Source of the DNA: Nostoc sp. FACHB-892
GTDB lineage: Bacteria > Cyanobacteriota > Cyanobacteriia > Cyanobacteriales > Nostocaceae
Assembly: GCF_014698795.1 (NCBI RefSeq)
Contig: NZ_JACJTR010000017.1
Coordinates: forward strand, 62,001-126,000
DNA length: 64,000 nt
Direction: 5' to 3'
Shown here: positions 17,340 to 26,812 of the stretch, one piece after another
How positions within the stretch are numbered: position 1 is the stretch's first letter
Layout of the letters: each line of letters begins with the position of its first letter
Position numbers and translations under genes: made by a program
The notes under the pieces: generated by a model
What the model was told of the DNA's origin: nothing
The model's input: only the letters and a program-made list of their open reading frames with translations
Databases searched by the model: none

Positions 17340-18031
17340 AATCAATAAATTTAGGCATTTTTCGTAGTAAAATGCTCAACAGATGCTCAAAAGCTCAACT
17401 TTAAATGATAGAATACCGCTTTTGGTATAAATTAATACTCAAATTTGATGCTCATTGAATGCTCGTTTTTAACAGTCATACTTCACTCTATCTCTTATGT
17501 TTTTAGTTGTTAAATAAATTGTTAAACAACTAGGAATATGAGAGTCAGAACTGAAAAAAACTCGATTTTTTAAGGAAAATAGCCAAAAAATTGAAAAACC
17601 GTTTTAGGCAGGGTAAAGGTGAGTGAGAAAATGAACATTAAAAAAGCTCCTACATCAGTTACTACTTCTTTACATTCTGATTCGGATTGAACTTTAGTCG
17701 AAAATCAACTGAATTACAGGCACTATGCTATAAAATCAAGATTTTTCCACTGAACCGCACTTTAAGTGATGTGGGACACAACCGCTACAATACAAAGGCT
17801 GACTTGATTTTAGCGTTTCTTTAAGTTTCCTGATTTTTTAAATAGGCAAAGGAAAACCCTCATAGAATTTATGAGGGTTTTCGTTTATATCTGAATACGC
17901 TGCTTGGATTAAGGCTTTATCCTCCCCTCCTTAAAATGGGGATTAAGCCCCCTTTTAAAGAGGGGTTGGGGGGAGCTTCCGAGACGAAATATCACTAACC
18001 CAAGTCTATTGCTTTATATTTATGTCAGCCC
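17340..18031. other. Intergenic region between the Ser/Thr kinase and rpsU
   Basis: About 690 bp on the minus strand holding the kinase promoter and the 3' end of the rbp-rpsU operon. It includes a strong terminator hairpin at 17853-17881 and a C-rich dispersed repeat at about 17920-17980 (ctccccttaaaa-like and ggggttggggggagc). Several 'gatgctca' words cluster at about 17380-17460. No gene was recognised. Confidence 0.5.
17853..17881 (-). terminator. Terminator downstream of rpsU
   Basis: AAAACCCTCATA (17853-17864) and TATGAGGGTTTT (17870-17881) form a perfect 12-bp stem with a 5-nt loop. The A and T ends serve as T-tracts in either direction. It is about 150 bp beyond the stop of the minus-strand rpsU gene and is its likely transcription terminator. 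Confidence 0.75.
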
Positions 18032-18220
18032 TTAGTTACGAAAACTTCTCTTACTCTGTCTGTGCTTGGCAACTTCTTTGCGCTTACGTTTTTCTAAGGG
18101 TGTTTCAAAATGACGATGCTTTCTCATGTCTGGAAAAATTCCAGCCTTGGAAACTTCTCGCTTAAATCGTCGTAAAGCTGATTCAATGTGTTCATTGTCA
18201 CCGACAATTACTTGGGTCAT
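18032..18220 (-). CDS. rpsU: 30S ribosomal protein bS21
   Basis: A 62-residue basic protein starting [19 protein letters not shown], with the family core [17 protein letters not shown] and a basic tail ([16 protein letters not shown]). bS21 sits on the 30S platform near the anti-Shine-Dalgarno region and helps initiation. It follows the RNA-binding protein gene by about 120 bp on the same strand. The linked rbpA1-rpsU arrangement is known from Anabaena, where the pair is cold-responsive. Confidence 0.95.
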   Translation of the reverse strand: MTQVIVGDNEHIESALRRFKREVSKAGIFPDMRKHRHFETPLEKRKRKEVAKHRQSKRSFRN

Positions 18221-18339
18221 TATTTCTCCTACTAAGTTGACTTAATCAATGGGTATGCAGGCGGTAACATTACAAAAAAAAGACAGACTCTTGTTTGTCT
18301 GACCTTAAGACTCTTGGTAATTTTTTTTTGTTTCCAAGG

Positions 18340-18666
18340 TTAGTAGCGTCCGCCGCGTCCGCCACCGCCACCGCCGTATCCTCCTCGGTTTCCACCACCA
18401 AAGGAACCTCTATCACCTCTATCTTCCTTGGGTTTAGCCTTATTCACTTTCAGGTCACGACCCATCCACTCCGCACCGTCAAGGGCTTCAATAGCAGCTG
18501 TTTCTTCCGCTTCAGTTCCCATTTCCACAAAAGCAAAGCCTCGTGGACGACCTGTTTCACGGTCAGTAGGTACTTGAACTCGCTTTACAGTACCATATTC
18601 TGCAAAAATACCACTTAAATCTTCTTGTGTAACGTCATACGAGAGGTTACCTACATAAATTGACAT
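18340..18666 (-). CDS. rbpA: RRM-type RNA-binding protein with glycine-rich tail (RbpA-like)
   Basis: A 108-residue protein: one RNA recognition motif (residues 1-80) with RNP2 IYVGNL at the N-terminus and RNP1 RGFAFVEM near residue 45, followed by a short Gly/Arg-rich tail ([16 protein letters not shown]). This is the plant GRP-like class of cyanobacterial RNA-binding proteins, many induced by cold. Linkage to rpsU downstream supports an rbpA1-type identity; the exact paralogue number cannot be set. The 5' region (18667-18900) is AT-rich and probably forms the long leader typical of these genes. Confidence 0.92.
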   Translation of the reverse strand: MSIYVGNLSYDVTQEDLSGIFAEYGTVKRVQVPTDRETGRPRGFAFVEMGTEAEETAAIEALDGAEWMGRDLKVNKAKPKEDRGDRGSFGGGNRGGYGGGGGGRGGRY

Positions 18667-18951
18667 CGATTCTCTCCAAAATCATCACTGTGTAGAGATT
18701 TTAATTTCTCTGATAAGTCTGTAAATACTAAAAGGAAAAAAGCCTTTCAATACTAAAACCAAAGACATCACTAAATTAACTCTCCTAATCTAGGATGACA
18801 TATGAGCCAACTCTCTGCATCCTGTAAATAGTTAACAGATAATTAAGCAGTGATGCTTTAATATCCGAATTGAACGTTTGACTGCATTAACCACAAAGTA
18901 TTACTCCCAAATTTTAATATGAAAGGCAAAGTCAGGCAACAAATAAAGTGA

Positions 18952-18996
18952 GCAGGGGAGGCAGGGGAGGCAGGGGAGGCAGGGGAGGCAGGGGAA
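18952..18996. repeat. Five tandem copies of a 9-bp G-rich unit
   Basis: The unit GCAGGGGAG is repeated five times head to tail (the last copy ends in A). It belongs to the short tandemly repeated sequences typical of heterocystous cyanobacteria and lies between the secreted TPR gene and the rbp promoter. Copy number is likely to vary between strains. Confidence 0.85.
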
Positions 18997-19020
18997 GTGG
19001 GGGATGTCAAGTAAAGAGGT

Positions 19021-20649
19021 TTAATACATTTTGGCTATGTCAAGTTGCTTATTATCACCTTTCCAAGCTGTTTCCAATTCGGCTTTGACAAGTTGAGCAG
19101 CCTCATCTTTACCCAGTGCTTGCAAACTTGCCTGTAAGCCAAATAGAGAGCGCCCATTATGGGGATACTTTTTTAGATCAGCACGAAAGACTTTCTCAGC
19201 CTGTACATAGTCACCCTTAGCTAAAAGCACACTGCCCAAAGACTCCCGTGTGGGTAAATACCAATCTGGTGGTTCCATGTAATCGAGGGCATCTTCTGCT
19301 GCCACCGCTTTTTCTAACAATTGAATAGCAGATTCATAATCATGCTTTTCTCTAGCAATTTTGGCGTTTAGAACTTCTGAAGCAATGTCTAAAATGCGAC
19401 TGGCAGGACTAAATCCAATGGTTGCTTCGGAGGAAATTCCCTGTTTGGCGGCAAGTAATGCCCGACTTTCACGTGCTGCATCTTCAAGTTTGCCTGTGGC
19501 TGCTCTCGCCATGCCACGAGCAAAATGCCAAAGTGCTGTGGTAGTAGGCAATTTAGCATCGGGGGCAGGAGTTTTTAAGATGGCATCCCAGTCACTAAAG
19601 CGTGTCTGAATCAGCATTTTGCTACCCAGAAATCCCTCAAGCATAGGTGCATATGGGTCAATAGCAGTAGCATTTGCAACTAACTTCTCTGCCGATTTGA
19701 GAGCATCTTCATATCTTCCTGCCATACTGCTAGCCACCATAAGGAAATCTATGTTGTGGTTGTAGTACATCATGGGGTAAGTGCCCTGAACTTGATATTT
19801 ATTGATGTAAATATCATCTTGTGCGATCGCTTGCTCGTTTGCTTGCATTGCCCCTTCATAATCACCCACGCGAAAATAAATATGCGAAGGCATATGTACC
19901 AAATGTCCAGCCGATGGCGCTAGGGTTCCTAGTCTGTTGGCACTCACAAGGGCCCGTTCTGGGGAAAGCGAGGCTTCCACTGCATGAATATAGTAATGAT
20001 TAGCTCCGGTATGATTCGGGTTACGTTTGAGAACAGATTCTAAAATAGCTACAATCTTTTCTGTATCTGGCTGTGGTTTGCCATCTTTAGTCCAGTGCTG
20101 CCAAGGATGCAGATCCATCAAACTTTCAGCGTAAAGCGTCGCTGCATCCAAATCATCAGGATAGCGCTCGATTAGGTTTGCCATTGCTTTTGCGTAGTCT
20201 ACCGCTAGCTGATACAAGTTTGCACCAGTATCTTGGGAGTAACGTTTTGCTAAGGCGGTAATGTAGTCTCGTTCCTGAGCAGATGCTTGAGTGGAAAGTG
20301 CTAAAGCTTGCTGTACCGCTTGGTAAGCAGCTAATTCTCGGTTGGGGTCGATTGCTAAGTTAATATTAGGGCCTAGAGCTAGAGCGATACCCCAATATGC
20401 GATCGCCAAATGCGGATCGAGTTTGGCAGCGTATTGAAAAGAACGCACCGCCTCATCATGATTAAAAGCATAAATTAAATTTAATCCCTGATTGAAAAAC
20501 TCTTGCGCTTGGGGATTAGCAGTGGAAACTGGATGGTGGATTGTCCCAACTCCAGATATTAAAGTATAGGGCTGTCTTGTTTGAGCTATTGCCGCATTAG
20601 GAGCGACTAAAGAGAGTATAAGCACCCAAATTATAAATAAGTATTTCAT
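19021..20649 (-). CDS. Secreted TPR-repeat protein
   Basis: A 542-residue protein with a clear N-terminal signal peptide (MKYLFIIWVLILSLVAPNAAIAQ, cleavage expected after AIAQ). It has many TPR-like helical pairs: AQEFFNQGLNLIYAFNHDEAVRSF and AAKLDPHLAIAYWGIALALG early, and KGDYVQAEKVFRADLKKYPHNGRSLFGL late. It resembles periplasmic TPR proteins of unknown role found next to varied genes in bacteria. TPRs usually mediate protein contacts. No enzymatic motif was recognised. It is a single-gene transcription unit. Confidence 0.8.
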   Translation of the reverse strand: MKYLFIIWVLILSLVAPNAAIAQTRQPYTLISGVGTIHHPVSTANPQAQEFFNQGLNLIYAFNHDEAVRSFQYAAKLDPHLAIAYWGIALALGPNINLAIDPNRELAAYQAVQQALALSTQASAQERDYITALAKRYSQDTGANLYQLAVDYAKAMANLIERYPDDLDAATLYAESLMDLHPWQHWTKDGKPQPDTEKIVAILESVLKRNPNHTGANHYYIHAVEASLSPERALVSANRLGTLAPSAGHLVHMPSHIYFRVGDYEGAMQANEQAIAQDDIYINKYQVQGTYPMMYYNHNIDFLMVASSMAGRYEDALKSAEKLVANATAIDPYAPMLEGFLGSKMLIQTRFSDWDAILKTPAPDAKLPTTTALWHFARGMARAATGKLEDAARESRALLAAKQGISSEATIGFSPASRILDIASEVLNAKIAREKHDYESAIQLLEKAVAAEDALDYMEPPDWYLPTRESLGSVLLAKGDYVQAEKVFRADLKKYPHNGRSLFGLQASLQALGKDEAAQLVKAELETAWKGDNKQLDIAKMY

Positions 20650-21665
20650 TTCATTATTTATATTCTTTTCTTTTTTTCAAGCTTTTTTTTCTTTATATTT
20701 AAATGCCACAGTTTCTCTAATGAGGCAATTTGCTGGCAAAGAACAGCAGCCCAGTGTTTCTTATATGATATTAAACCCCGCATATACAACTATTAGAGTC
20801 AAAATAGAAAATCCGAAAAAAATGTTAACAGATTCATTAGTTTGCATCCTAGAGTCTACATATTGGGAACTGGTCGTTAGTTGAGTAGTAGAATGCGATC
20901 GCATAAATCCCTTCATCAATAGCTGTAAGTAAGAAGCCAAAAATAAACTTAAATACTTGTTCCTGCTGTCTTTGCTCAGAAATTAGTCACAAGTTTTACT
21001 AGTGCAGCATTACGAAAATAGCTATCCAGTTGAAAGAAGTAACAAAAGCTTAATTTACAAGCTTTGTTGCTGCCTCTTTTTTGGACTTCTCTCTGCCTTT
21101 TTGCACTAGCTAAAGTACTCTTCAGTTAAAACTTGAAAAATTATGTTGATTTCTGCATAAGATTTGTGACAACTTTTTGTGCCGCAAGCACCGAATCTTA
21201 GAAGATTTGCCGATATTTAAGCTATTTTGTTGTGCCAGTTGTTCCTAACTATGGCTTAAGTAATTACTTTTTAAAGTATAAGAAGTGACTTCATAACTAT
21301 AATAGTACTAGTGACCACTGAATTGGTGTTTTAGCTGAGATATAGCACGAGAGACTCAGATCCCCGACTTCTTAGAGAAGTCGGGGATCTTATTGTTCAC
21401 GACTGATTTAGGACTGCTATAGTAAATGATTTTCTCTCAAGATAGAACAATAGAATCATTCCTTTCTATCTTTTGGATATTGCTTGAATTCTCAAAGATG
21501 AACTTAAACTTTAAATAACTATGTACAACGGATACAAATATTCTTCATAAAAACATCGTCAGATAGAAGCATTAAAATTTGTCTAAAAGTAATCTATAGA
21601 TATTGCAGCGCTTCTCAAGCAAGCAATAAATAATCACTAATTAACATACTTTAGGAACAAAAAAT
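20650..21665. other. One-kilobase divergent intergenic region
   Basis: The spacer lies between the divergent TPR and CsbD genes. It is AT-rich with no convincing open frame. The one striking element is the perfect hairpin at 21358-21390. No tRNA or small-RNA structure could be supported otherwise, though a region this long could hide a small RNA. Confidence 0.4.
21358..21390. repeat. Perfect 14-bp hairpin repeat
   Basis: AGATCCCCGACTTC (21358-21371) and GAAGTCGGGGATCT (21377-21390) pair perfectly around the loop TTAGA. This GATCCCCGACTTCTT palindrome is a widespread dispersed repeat in Nostoc-type genomes. With no gene ending nearby, it is more likely a repeat, or part of an unannotated transcript end, than a terminator of a known gene. 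Confidence 0.7.
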
Positions 21666-21848
21666 ATGAGTATCGAAGATAGAGCAAAAGCTTTTGCTAA
21701 AAACGTAGAAGGTAAAGTACAAGAGGGAGTTGGCGAAGTAACTGGCAACCCTAATGATAAAGCTGAAGGTAAAGCTAAACAAGCTGAAGCCCAAGTCCGC
21801 CACACTGCTGAAAATCTCAAAGATGAAGTTAAAAAGACTTTAGACTAG
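21666..21848 (+). CDS. CsbD family stress-response protein
   Basis: A 60-residue charged, helical protein starting MSIEDRAKAFAKNVEGKVQEG, with the CsbD core GEVTGNPNDKAEGKAKQAEAQ. The family takes its name from the sigma-B-controlled csbD of Bacillus and its members are stress-induced; molecular function is not known. AGGAA lies upstream at suitable spacing. A small membrane-protein gene follows in the same direction. Confidence 0.88.
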   Translation: MSIEDRAKAFAKNVEGKVQEGVGEVTGNPNDKAEGKAKQAEAQVRHTAENLKDEVKKTLD

Positions 21849-22010
21849 GCTGAAGTTTATCTATGAAGAAGGTGTAGGTAAAATAATTATTTAATTTACT
21901 GATCCTTCTTCATTTATCAAATCTGCTTTTTCCCTTGCTTTAGGCATTTTTACAATACTGTTTCTAAAACATTTACTCAAATCACTGGTTTTTTATAAAG
22001 GTGTAGATTC

Positions 22011-22220
22011 ATGATTAATCTTCTATTTACCTATCTTTTAACAGACATATCTGTGGCATCACAAGGTAATTCTAGCTATTCTGTTGTGCTGACAGCATTA
22101 TTAGGATTGGGCTTTATCGCTGCTGTAACTATAGGTTCAATTGCCTGGTACAACTCCAAACGTCCTGTAGGCTGGGAAGATAAAGAGCGTCCCGATATTA
22201 TTCCAGAAATTGATAACTAA
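22011..22220 (+). CDS. Small single-span membrane protein, Psb35-like
   Basis: A 69-residue protein with one long hydrophobic helix (about residues 26-46, VLTALLGLGFIAAVTIGSIAWY) followed by a conserved-looking tail, NSKRPVGWEDKERPDIIP. Its size, single helix and GSIAWYNSKRPVGW block recall the small cyanobacterial thylakoid protein Psb35, which stabilises the CP47 assembly module with Hlips. This is from memory of the family and not confirmed. AAGGTG is at a suitable distance upstream, and a terminator hairpin follows directly. Confidence 0.6.
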   Translation: MINLLFTYLLTDISVASQGNSSYSVVLTALLGLGFIAAVTIGSIAWYNSKRPVGWEDKERPDIIPEIDN

Positions 22221-22254
22221 AGATATTTTTGTCTGACTCCCATATATTAGTGTT

Positions 22255-22283
22255 AGTGTTCACGGATTTTATCTGTGAACACT
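22255..22283 (+). terminator. Rho-independent terminator
   Basis: AGTGTTCACGGAT (22255-22267) pairs with ATCTGTGAACACT (22271-22283) with one G-U-type mismatch and a 3-nt loop, then ATTTTTG. It begins 34 bp after the stop of the small membrane-protein gene. Confidence 0.8.
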
Positions 22284-22414
22284 ATTTTTGATTCAAAATA
22301 CCCATTTGTGCATTGGGATCAACTTCAAAAAAGAATCCGCTACATACACAGATCCCGCTAAATTCATTTTAACAAAGGAGACTTTTAGCCCAGATCGGGT
22401 TTTCCGATGAATCC

Positions 22415-23515
22415 CTACTTTTGGTTTTCACTAGCTACAGGTAGACGGATCGTGAATGTACTACCCTGACCTGGTTCAGATGTTACATCGATTGTGCCTT
22501 GATGTGCTTCGATAATGCAGCGAGATAGATATAGTCCCAAACCGCTACCAGAACGCTGGTGTTTACCCTGGCGAAATCGCTCGAATAATATTGCCTGGTC
22601 TTGTTTAGAAATTCCCGGCCCTGTATCTTGGATATCAATAGTCACAGCTACCGGAGTAGGATAACAGTGAATATTTACAGAACCTTCATCTGTAAATTTG
22701 ATAGCATTACCAATGATATTTGTCAAAACTCGCCGCAGTTCTAGGCGATCGCCCATGACGCTGCTTGCCGTTTCACCTAGATCAATATTTACAGTTAATC
22801 CTTTTTCTTCAGCTAAAGGAGTTAATTCTTGCGAAACTTCACCAACTAATTCCTGAATATTGCAGGGAGAAATCTTTAAAGTTTTACAGCCCGCTTCATG
22901 ACGATAAACTTCTAGTAAAGTATTTACCATTTCCAGCAGGTCTTGATTACTGCCAATCATGGTATCAATTATTTCTTGCAATTGTGGCGAAACTTCGCAA
23001 AACCTGCCTTCCAACAATAATTTTAATACGCGGTTGGAGGCTACCAGGGGTATGCGTAAATCGTGAGTAAAACGGGAGACAAAATCTGCCCGCAGGTTAG
23101 CCATCTGATCTCGTTCGTCGATGCTATGTTTGAGACGCAGGAGCGATCGCACTCGTGCATGAAGCTCATCAGGATCGAATGGTTTCCGAATAAAGTCATC
23201 TGCACCAGCATCAAGTCCTTCCACAACGCTAGACTGATAGTGAGCCGTGAGCAGTAGAATGGGGATAAATGGCAACGCCGGATTCTGCCGGATGCGTCGA
23301 GTAAATTCATACCCATCTATCTCTGGCATCATTACATCTAAGAGAATTAAGTCTGGCGGTGATTCCTCAACCATAGCCAGAGCGATTTTGCTATCTTCCA
23401 CTAAGCTAATTTCATAGTCCTCATCTTCTAGGACTGCTTCTAAGACCAGTAGATTGTCAAAAACATCATCGACAGCGAGAATTTTATCTTTTTTGACAGT
23501 TTTAGTTAAAGACAT
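22415..23515 (-). CDS. Receiver-histidine kinase hybrid
   Basis: A 366-residue protein with an N-terminal receiver (about 10-130; VDDVFDNLLVLE, phospho-acceptor in LILLDVMMPEIDG, Lys in FIRKPFDPDEL). A soluble kinase follows: HisKA with FTHDLRIPLVAS, N-box IIGNAIKFT, G1 DTGPGIS and G2 SGSGLGLYLSRC. There are no transmembrane helices. Such receiver-first kinases usually act inside phosphorelays. It is divergent from a LuxR-type regulator gene across a 578-bp spacer, which could be its output partner, although nothing in the sequence proves this. Confidence 0.9.
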   Translation of the reverse strand: MSLTKTVKKDKILAVDDVFDNLLVLEAVLEDEDYEISLVEDSKIALAMVEESPPDLILLDVMMPEIDGYEFTRRIRQNPALPFIPILLLTAHYQSSVVEGLDAGADDFIRKPFDPDELHARVRSLLRLKHSIDERDQMANLRADFVSRFTHDLRIPLVASNRVLKLLLEGRFCEVSPQLQEIIDTMIGSNQDLLEMVNTLLEVYRHEAGCKTLKISPCNIQELVGEVSQELTPLAEEKGLTVNIDLGETASSVMGDRLELRRVLTNIIGNAIKFTDEGSVNIHCYPTPVAVTIDIQDTGPGISKQDQAILFERFRQGKHQRSGSGLGLYLSRCIIEAHQGTIDVTSEPGQGSTFTIRLPVASENQK

Positions 23516-24093
23516 GGGTAAATAAAAAAAAGAAGTGCTTGGCTATCCCTCGCAAATCTAGTAATAGCTTACTTTATCGGCACTGAGATTATTAAGGATT
23601 CACATTTTCCTTTAAAGTTTTCTGAATTTACACCTTACTTTTCTAAGTAATTGTACTGGGCGGTTATTTAATTTATGTATTAAATAAATTGTTTTTTAAA
23701 TATCTTAGCCGTCTGATTATCCAAACAATATCTATGTCTGGGTCTAAGGGTAAGATAGTTTAGTCCTTTTTATATAAATCATCATAGCCACTACAAGAGC
23801 AACTATTAATGGTTCCCGACTCTTACTCGCTACCGGATTTTCAATGAAAAATTGTTTACCATGAAATACTTATCCTGAGATTAATGTATAAAAATATTTT
23901 TTTACTAACTTATTATTGTCATATCGAAACTCTTGCTTTAGAAAAACTTCCGAGATAAGGTTATTTATGTCTAATGGTAGATGAAGTTCGGGTAACAATA
24001 CCAACTGCATTGCTTTTTGTATAAGATCCCGAATAAAAGAACGAGATTATTTTAATGTGTACTTTAGATAGATAACAGTAAAGTTAAGCAACT
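23516..24093. other. Divergent promoter region between kinase and LuxR-type regulator
   Basis: This 578-bp AT-rich spacer has no supported gene. It must carry the promoters of both signalling genes. Runs such as ttatttaatttatgtattaaataaattg (23660-23690) form weak hairpins. No known operator was recognised. Confidence 0.4.
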
Positions 24094-24813
24094 ATGAATG
24101 AAATCAAGATCCTCGTGATTGAAGATCACAACCTTACAAGAATTGGCTTACGGGCTGCCCTACAAACCCAGCCAGAGTTTAACATTGTTGGTGAAGCAGC
24201 CAATGCAGCCGACGGCATTAACCTTCTGAAAACTCTCAAGCCTGATGTTGCCACTATTGACATTGGTTTGCCTGACATGGATGGTATTGAGCTAACACGC
24301 ACATTTAGGCAATATCAAGCAGAGAATGAAGATTATACTACAAAGCTGCTAATTTTAACCATGCAAAATAGCGAACAGGCAGTTTTAGCGGCATTTGCAG
24401 CAGGTGCAGATTCTTATTGCATGAAGGATATTGAAACTGAGAGACTAGTTGAGGCTGTGCGAATGACCTTTGCAGGTAGCTCATGGATCGATCCTGCGAT
24501 CGCAGACCTTGTACTACAGCAAATACGTCAAGATTTCCCCGATGGTAGCAGAGGGGCATCTGGCAAAAGAGTCTTGATTGAAGGTATTGACCCAGATACT
24601 GAGAAAAGTATAGTCAGCTATCCTTTAACTCATAGGGAGATGGATGTTTTAGAGTTGATTGTCGCTGGGTGTGACAATGCAGAAATTGCTAAAAGGCTCT
24701 ATTTAACAGTCGGTACTGTAAAAACTCATGTTCGAGGTATTCTCAATAAACTCTGTGTTGCTGACCGGACACAGGCTGCCGTCCGTGCCTTGCGGGCTGG
24801 ATTAGTACCGTGA
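24094..24813 (+). CDS. NarL/LuxR-type response regulator
   Basis: A 239-residue DNA-binding response regulator. The receiver (about 1-125) has IEDHNLTRIGL, the phospho-acceptor Asp in VATIDIGLPDMDG, and a Lys in YCMKDIETERL. The C-terminal LuxR helix-turn-helix reads LTHREMDVLELIVAGCDNAEIAKRL and LTVGTVKTHVRGILNKL. A linker of about 30 residues (ending DPDTEKSIVSYP) is a little longer than usual. It is transcribed divergently from the receiver-kinase and stands 178 bp before ndhD; targets are unknown. Confidence 0.92.
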   Translation: MNEIKILVIEDHNLTRIGLRAALQTQPEFNIVGEAANAADGINLLKTLKPDVATIDIGLPDMDGIELTRTFRQYQAENEDYTTKLLILTMQNSEQAVLAAFAAGADSYCMKDIETERLVEAVRMTFAGSSWIDPAIADLVLQQIRQDFPDGSRGASGKRVLIEGIDPDTEKSIVSYPLTHREMDVLELIVAGCDNAEIAKRLYLTVGTVKTHVRGILNKLCVADRTQAAVRALRAGLVP

Positions 24814-24881
24814 GCAACTAAAAATCTTTCTTCCCCAGTCCCCAGTCGCCATTTTCAAGTCAATTGTCTTTGAGTCAAAGC

Positions 24882-24921
24882 GGTTAACTGGGACAAATCT
24901 TTATGGTTAACTGGGACAAAT
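24882..24921. promoter_or_regulatory. Paired 17-bp direct repeats upstream of ndhD
   Basis: GGTTAACTGGGACAAAT occurs twice, at 24882-24898 and 24905-24921, with a 23-bp period (about two helical turns), ending 70 bp before the ndhD start. Direct repeats at this spacing upstream of a gene suggest binding sites for a regulator on one face of the helix, but a mere sequence duplication cannot be excluded. Confidence 0.45.
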
Positions 24922-24991
24922 GCTTATGAAGAAATTGTTACAAAGTTTAGTACAATGACATCATCCCAAATAAGTATTTTTTCTCATATAC

Positions 24992-26680
24992 ATGATAGCA
25001 GATCAATTTCCCTGGCTTACCGCAATTGTCTTGCTGCCACTCATTGCTTCCCTGCTTATCCCTGTGCTGCCTGATAAAGATGGTAAGCGCGTTCGATGGT
25101 ATGCATTGGGTATAGGCATCGCAGACTTCGCCTTGATGTGTTACGCCTTTTGGAAGCATTACGATGCCAGTAGTGCTAGTTTTCAAATGGTGGAAAATTA
25201 TGCCTGGATGCCTCAGTTGGGTTTGAACTGGGCGGTATCAGTTGATGGACTATCAGTACCACTTGTGCTGCTAGCAGGATTTGTCACCACACTCTCGATG
25301 TTTTCGGCTTGGCAAGTTGATCATCGCCCTCGCCTCTTCTATTTTTTGATGCTGGTGCTGTATTCTGCACAAGTAGGGGTGTTCGTTGCCAAAGACTTGC
25401 TGCTATTTTTCATTATGTGGGAAGTAGAGCTAATTCCCGTCTACCTACTAGTCTGCATTTGGGGTGGACAAAGACGGCGTTATGCGGCTACGAAATTTTT
25501 GTTATATACCGCAGCTGCTTCTATATTTATTTTAGTGGCAGCCCTAGCAATGGGGCTATACGGCGGTGGTGATATGACATTTGATATCACCGCCCTCGCC
25601 AAGAAGGAATATCCCGTTGCTCTACAACTCCTACTTTATGCAGGGTTGTTGATTGCATTTGGTGTCAAGCTTGCTGTTTTCCCGATGCATACTTGGTTGC
25701 CTGATGCCCACGGCGAAGCATCCTCTCCTGTGTCGATGATTTTAGCTGGTGTATTGCTGAAGATGGGCGGATACGGGCTGATTCGCCTGAATCTTGAGTT
25801 GCTTCCCGATGCACATATTTACTTTGCGCCTGTTTTAGCCATTCTGGGTGTTGTCAACATCATCTATGGTGCATTGAACTCCTTTGCTCAGACGAATATG
25901 AAGCGCCGTTTGGCTTATTCGTCAATTTCTCACATGGGATTTGTGCTGCTTGGGATTGCCTCCTTCACTGATTTGGGAATCAACGGCGCGATGTTGCAAA
26001 TGCTCTCACATGGTTTGATTGCATCTGTGCTGTTCTTCTTAGCCGGCGTTACTTACGATCGCACCCACACAATGGTAATGAAAGATATGGGCGGTATCGG
26101 TCAAGCCATGCCCAAAGTCTTCGCCCTATTTACAATTGGAGCAATGGCATCCCTAGCACTTCCCGGTATGAGCGGCTTTGCTGGCGAACTCTCGGTATTT
26201 GTTGGGATGACAAGCAGTGATGTTTACAGTTCGACTTTCTGCACTGTCACGGTTTTTCTCGCCGCAGTTGGAGTTATCCTTACGCCGATTTATCTACTTT
26301 CTATGCTGCGAGAGGTATTTTATGGTAAAGGTGCAGCACTCCTATGCGACATTAATAATGCCAGCTTAGAAAATCAAGAAGATGAGGGAACAGTTTGTTT
26401 TGGTACAGACTGTCTCGTGCCAGAAGATGCAGTCTACGAGGATGCTAGACCCCGTGAGGTGTTTATCGCCGCTTGTTTCCTGCTGATGATTATTGGCATT
26501 GGTTTGTATCCCAAGATGGCAATGCAAATGTACGATGTGAAAACTGTTGCAGTCAATGCAAATGTTCGTCAGTCTTATGCCATAGTTTCGCAAACAAATC
26601 CCCAGATTTATGCTAAGGGATTCTTGGTTCCGCAAATTTCTGAGGTCGAGGTAGCTCCAGTTTTAGGAACTTTCAAGTAA
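24992..26680 (+). CDS. ndhD: NAD(P)H-quinone oxidoreductase subunit 4 (NdhD), copy with acidic Cys-containing insertion
   Basis: A proton-pumping antiporter-like membrane subunit of the thylakoid NDH-1 complex, about 14 helices in 562 residues. Characteristic motifs are [15 protein letters not shown] with the conserved Glu, [31 protein letters not shown], and [25 protein letters not shown] text. It is highly similar to the second copy starting at 30313. It differs by a longer hydrophilic loop near residues 445-480 with three Cys and many acidic residues ([20 protein letters not shown]), where the other copy has a short loop. NdhD paralogues define NDH-1 variants for respiration/cyclic flow or CO2 uptake; which variant this is cannot be settled by eye. 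Confidence 0.93.
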   Translation: MIADQFPWLTAIVLLPLIASLLIPVLPDKDGKRVRWYALGIGIADFALMCYAFWKHYDASSASFQMVENYAWMPQLGLNWAVSVDGLSVPLVLLAGFVTTLSMFSAWQVDHRPRLFYFLMLVLYSAQVGVFVAKDLLLFFIMWEVELIPVYLLVCIWGGQRRRYAATKFLLYTAAASIFILVAALAMGLYGGGDMTFDITALAKKEYPVALQLLLYAGLLIAFGVKLAVFPMHTWLPDAHGEASSPVSMILAGVLLKMGGYGLIRLNLELLPDAHIYFAPVLAILGVVNIIYGALNSFAQTNMKRRLAYSSISHMGFVLLGIASFTDLGINGAMLQMLSHGLIASVLFFLAGVTYDRTHTMVMKDMGGIGQAMPKVFALFTIGAMASLALPGMSGFAGELSVFVGMTSSDVYSSTFCTVTVFLAAVGVILTPIYLLSMLREVFYGKGAALLCDINNASLENQEDEGTVCFGTDCLVPEDAVYEDARPREVFIAACFLLMIIGIGLYPKMAMQMYDVKTVAVNANVRQSYAIVSQTNPQIYAKGFLVPQISEVEVAPVLGTFK

Positions 26681-26750
26681 TCTTCTCGAAATCTATTTCT
26701 TCTGTGGAAAAGAGCGATCGCTAACTTCAGTAACTTATGGCAATATGACT

Positions 26751-26787
26751 AGAGATAAACACTTATTCATACACAGTGTTTATCTCT
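26751..26787. terminator. Convergent-gene hairpin between ndhD and the MerR gene
   Basis: AGAGATAAACACT (26751-26763) and AGTGTTTATCTCT (26775-26787) form a perfect 13-bp stem with an 11-nt loop between two convergent genes. No long T-tract follows, so it is a plausible bidirectional terminator of moderate strength. Confidence 0.6.
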
Positions 26788-26812
26788 AAGCCATAAATTA
26801 ATATTTTATGCA

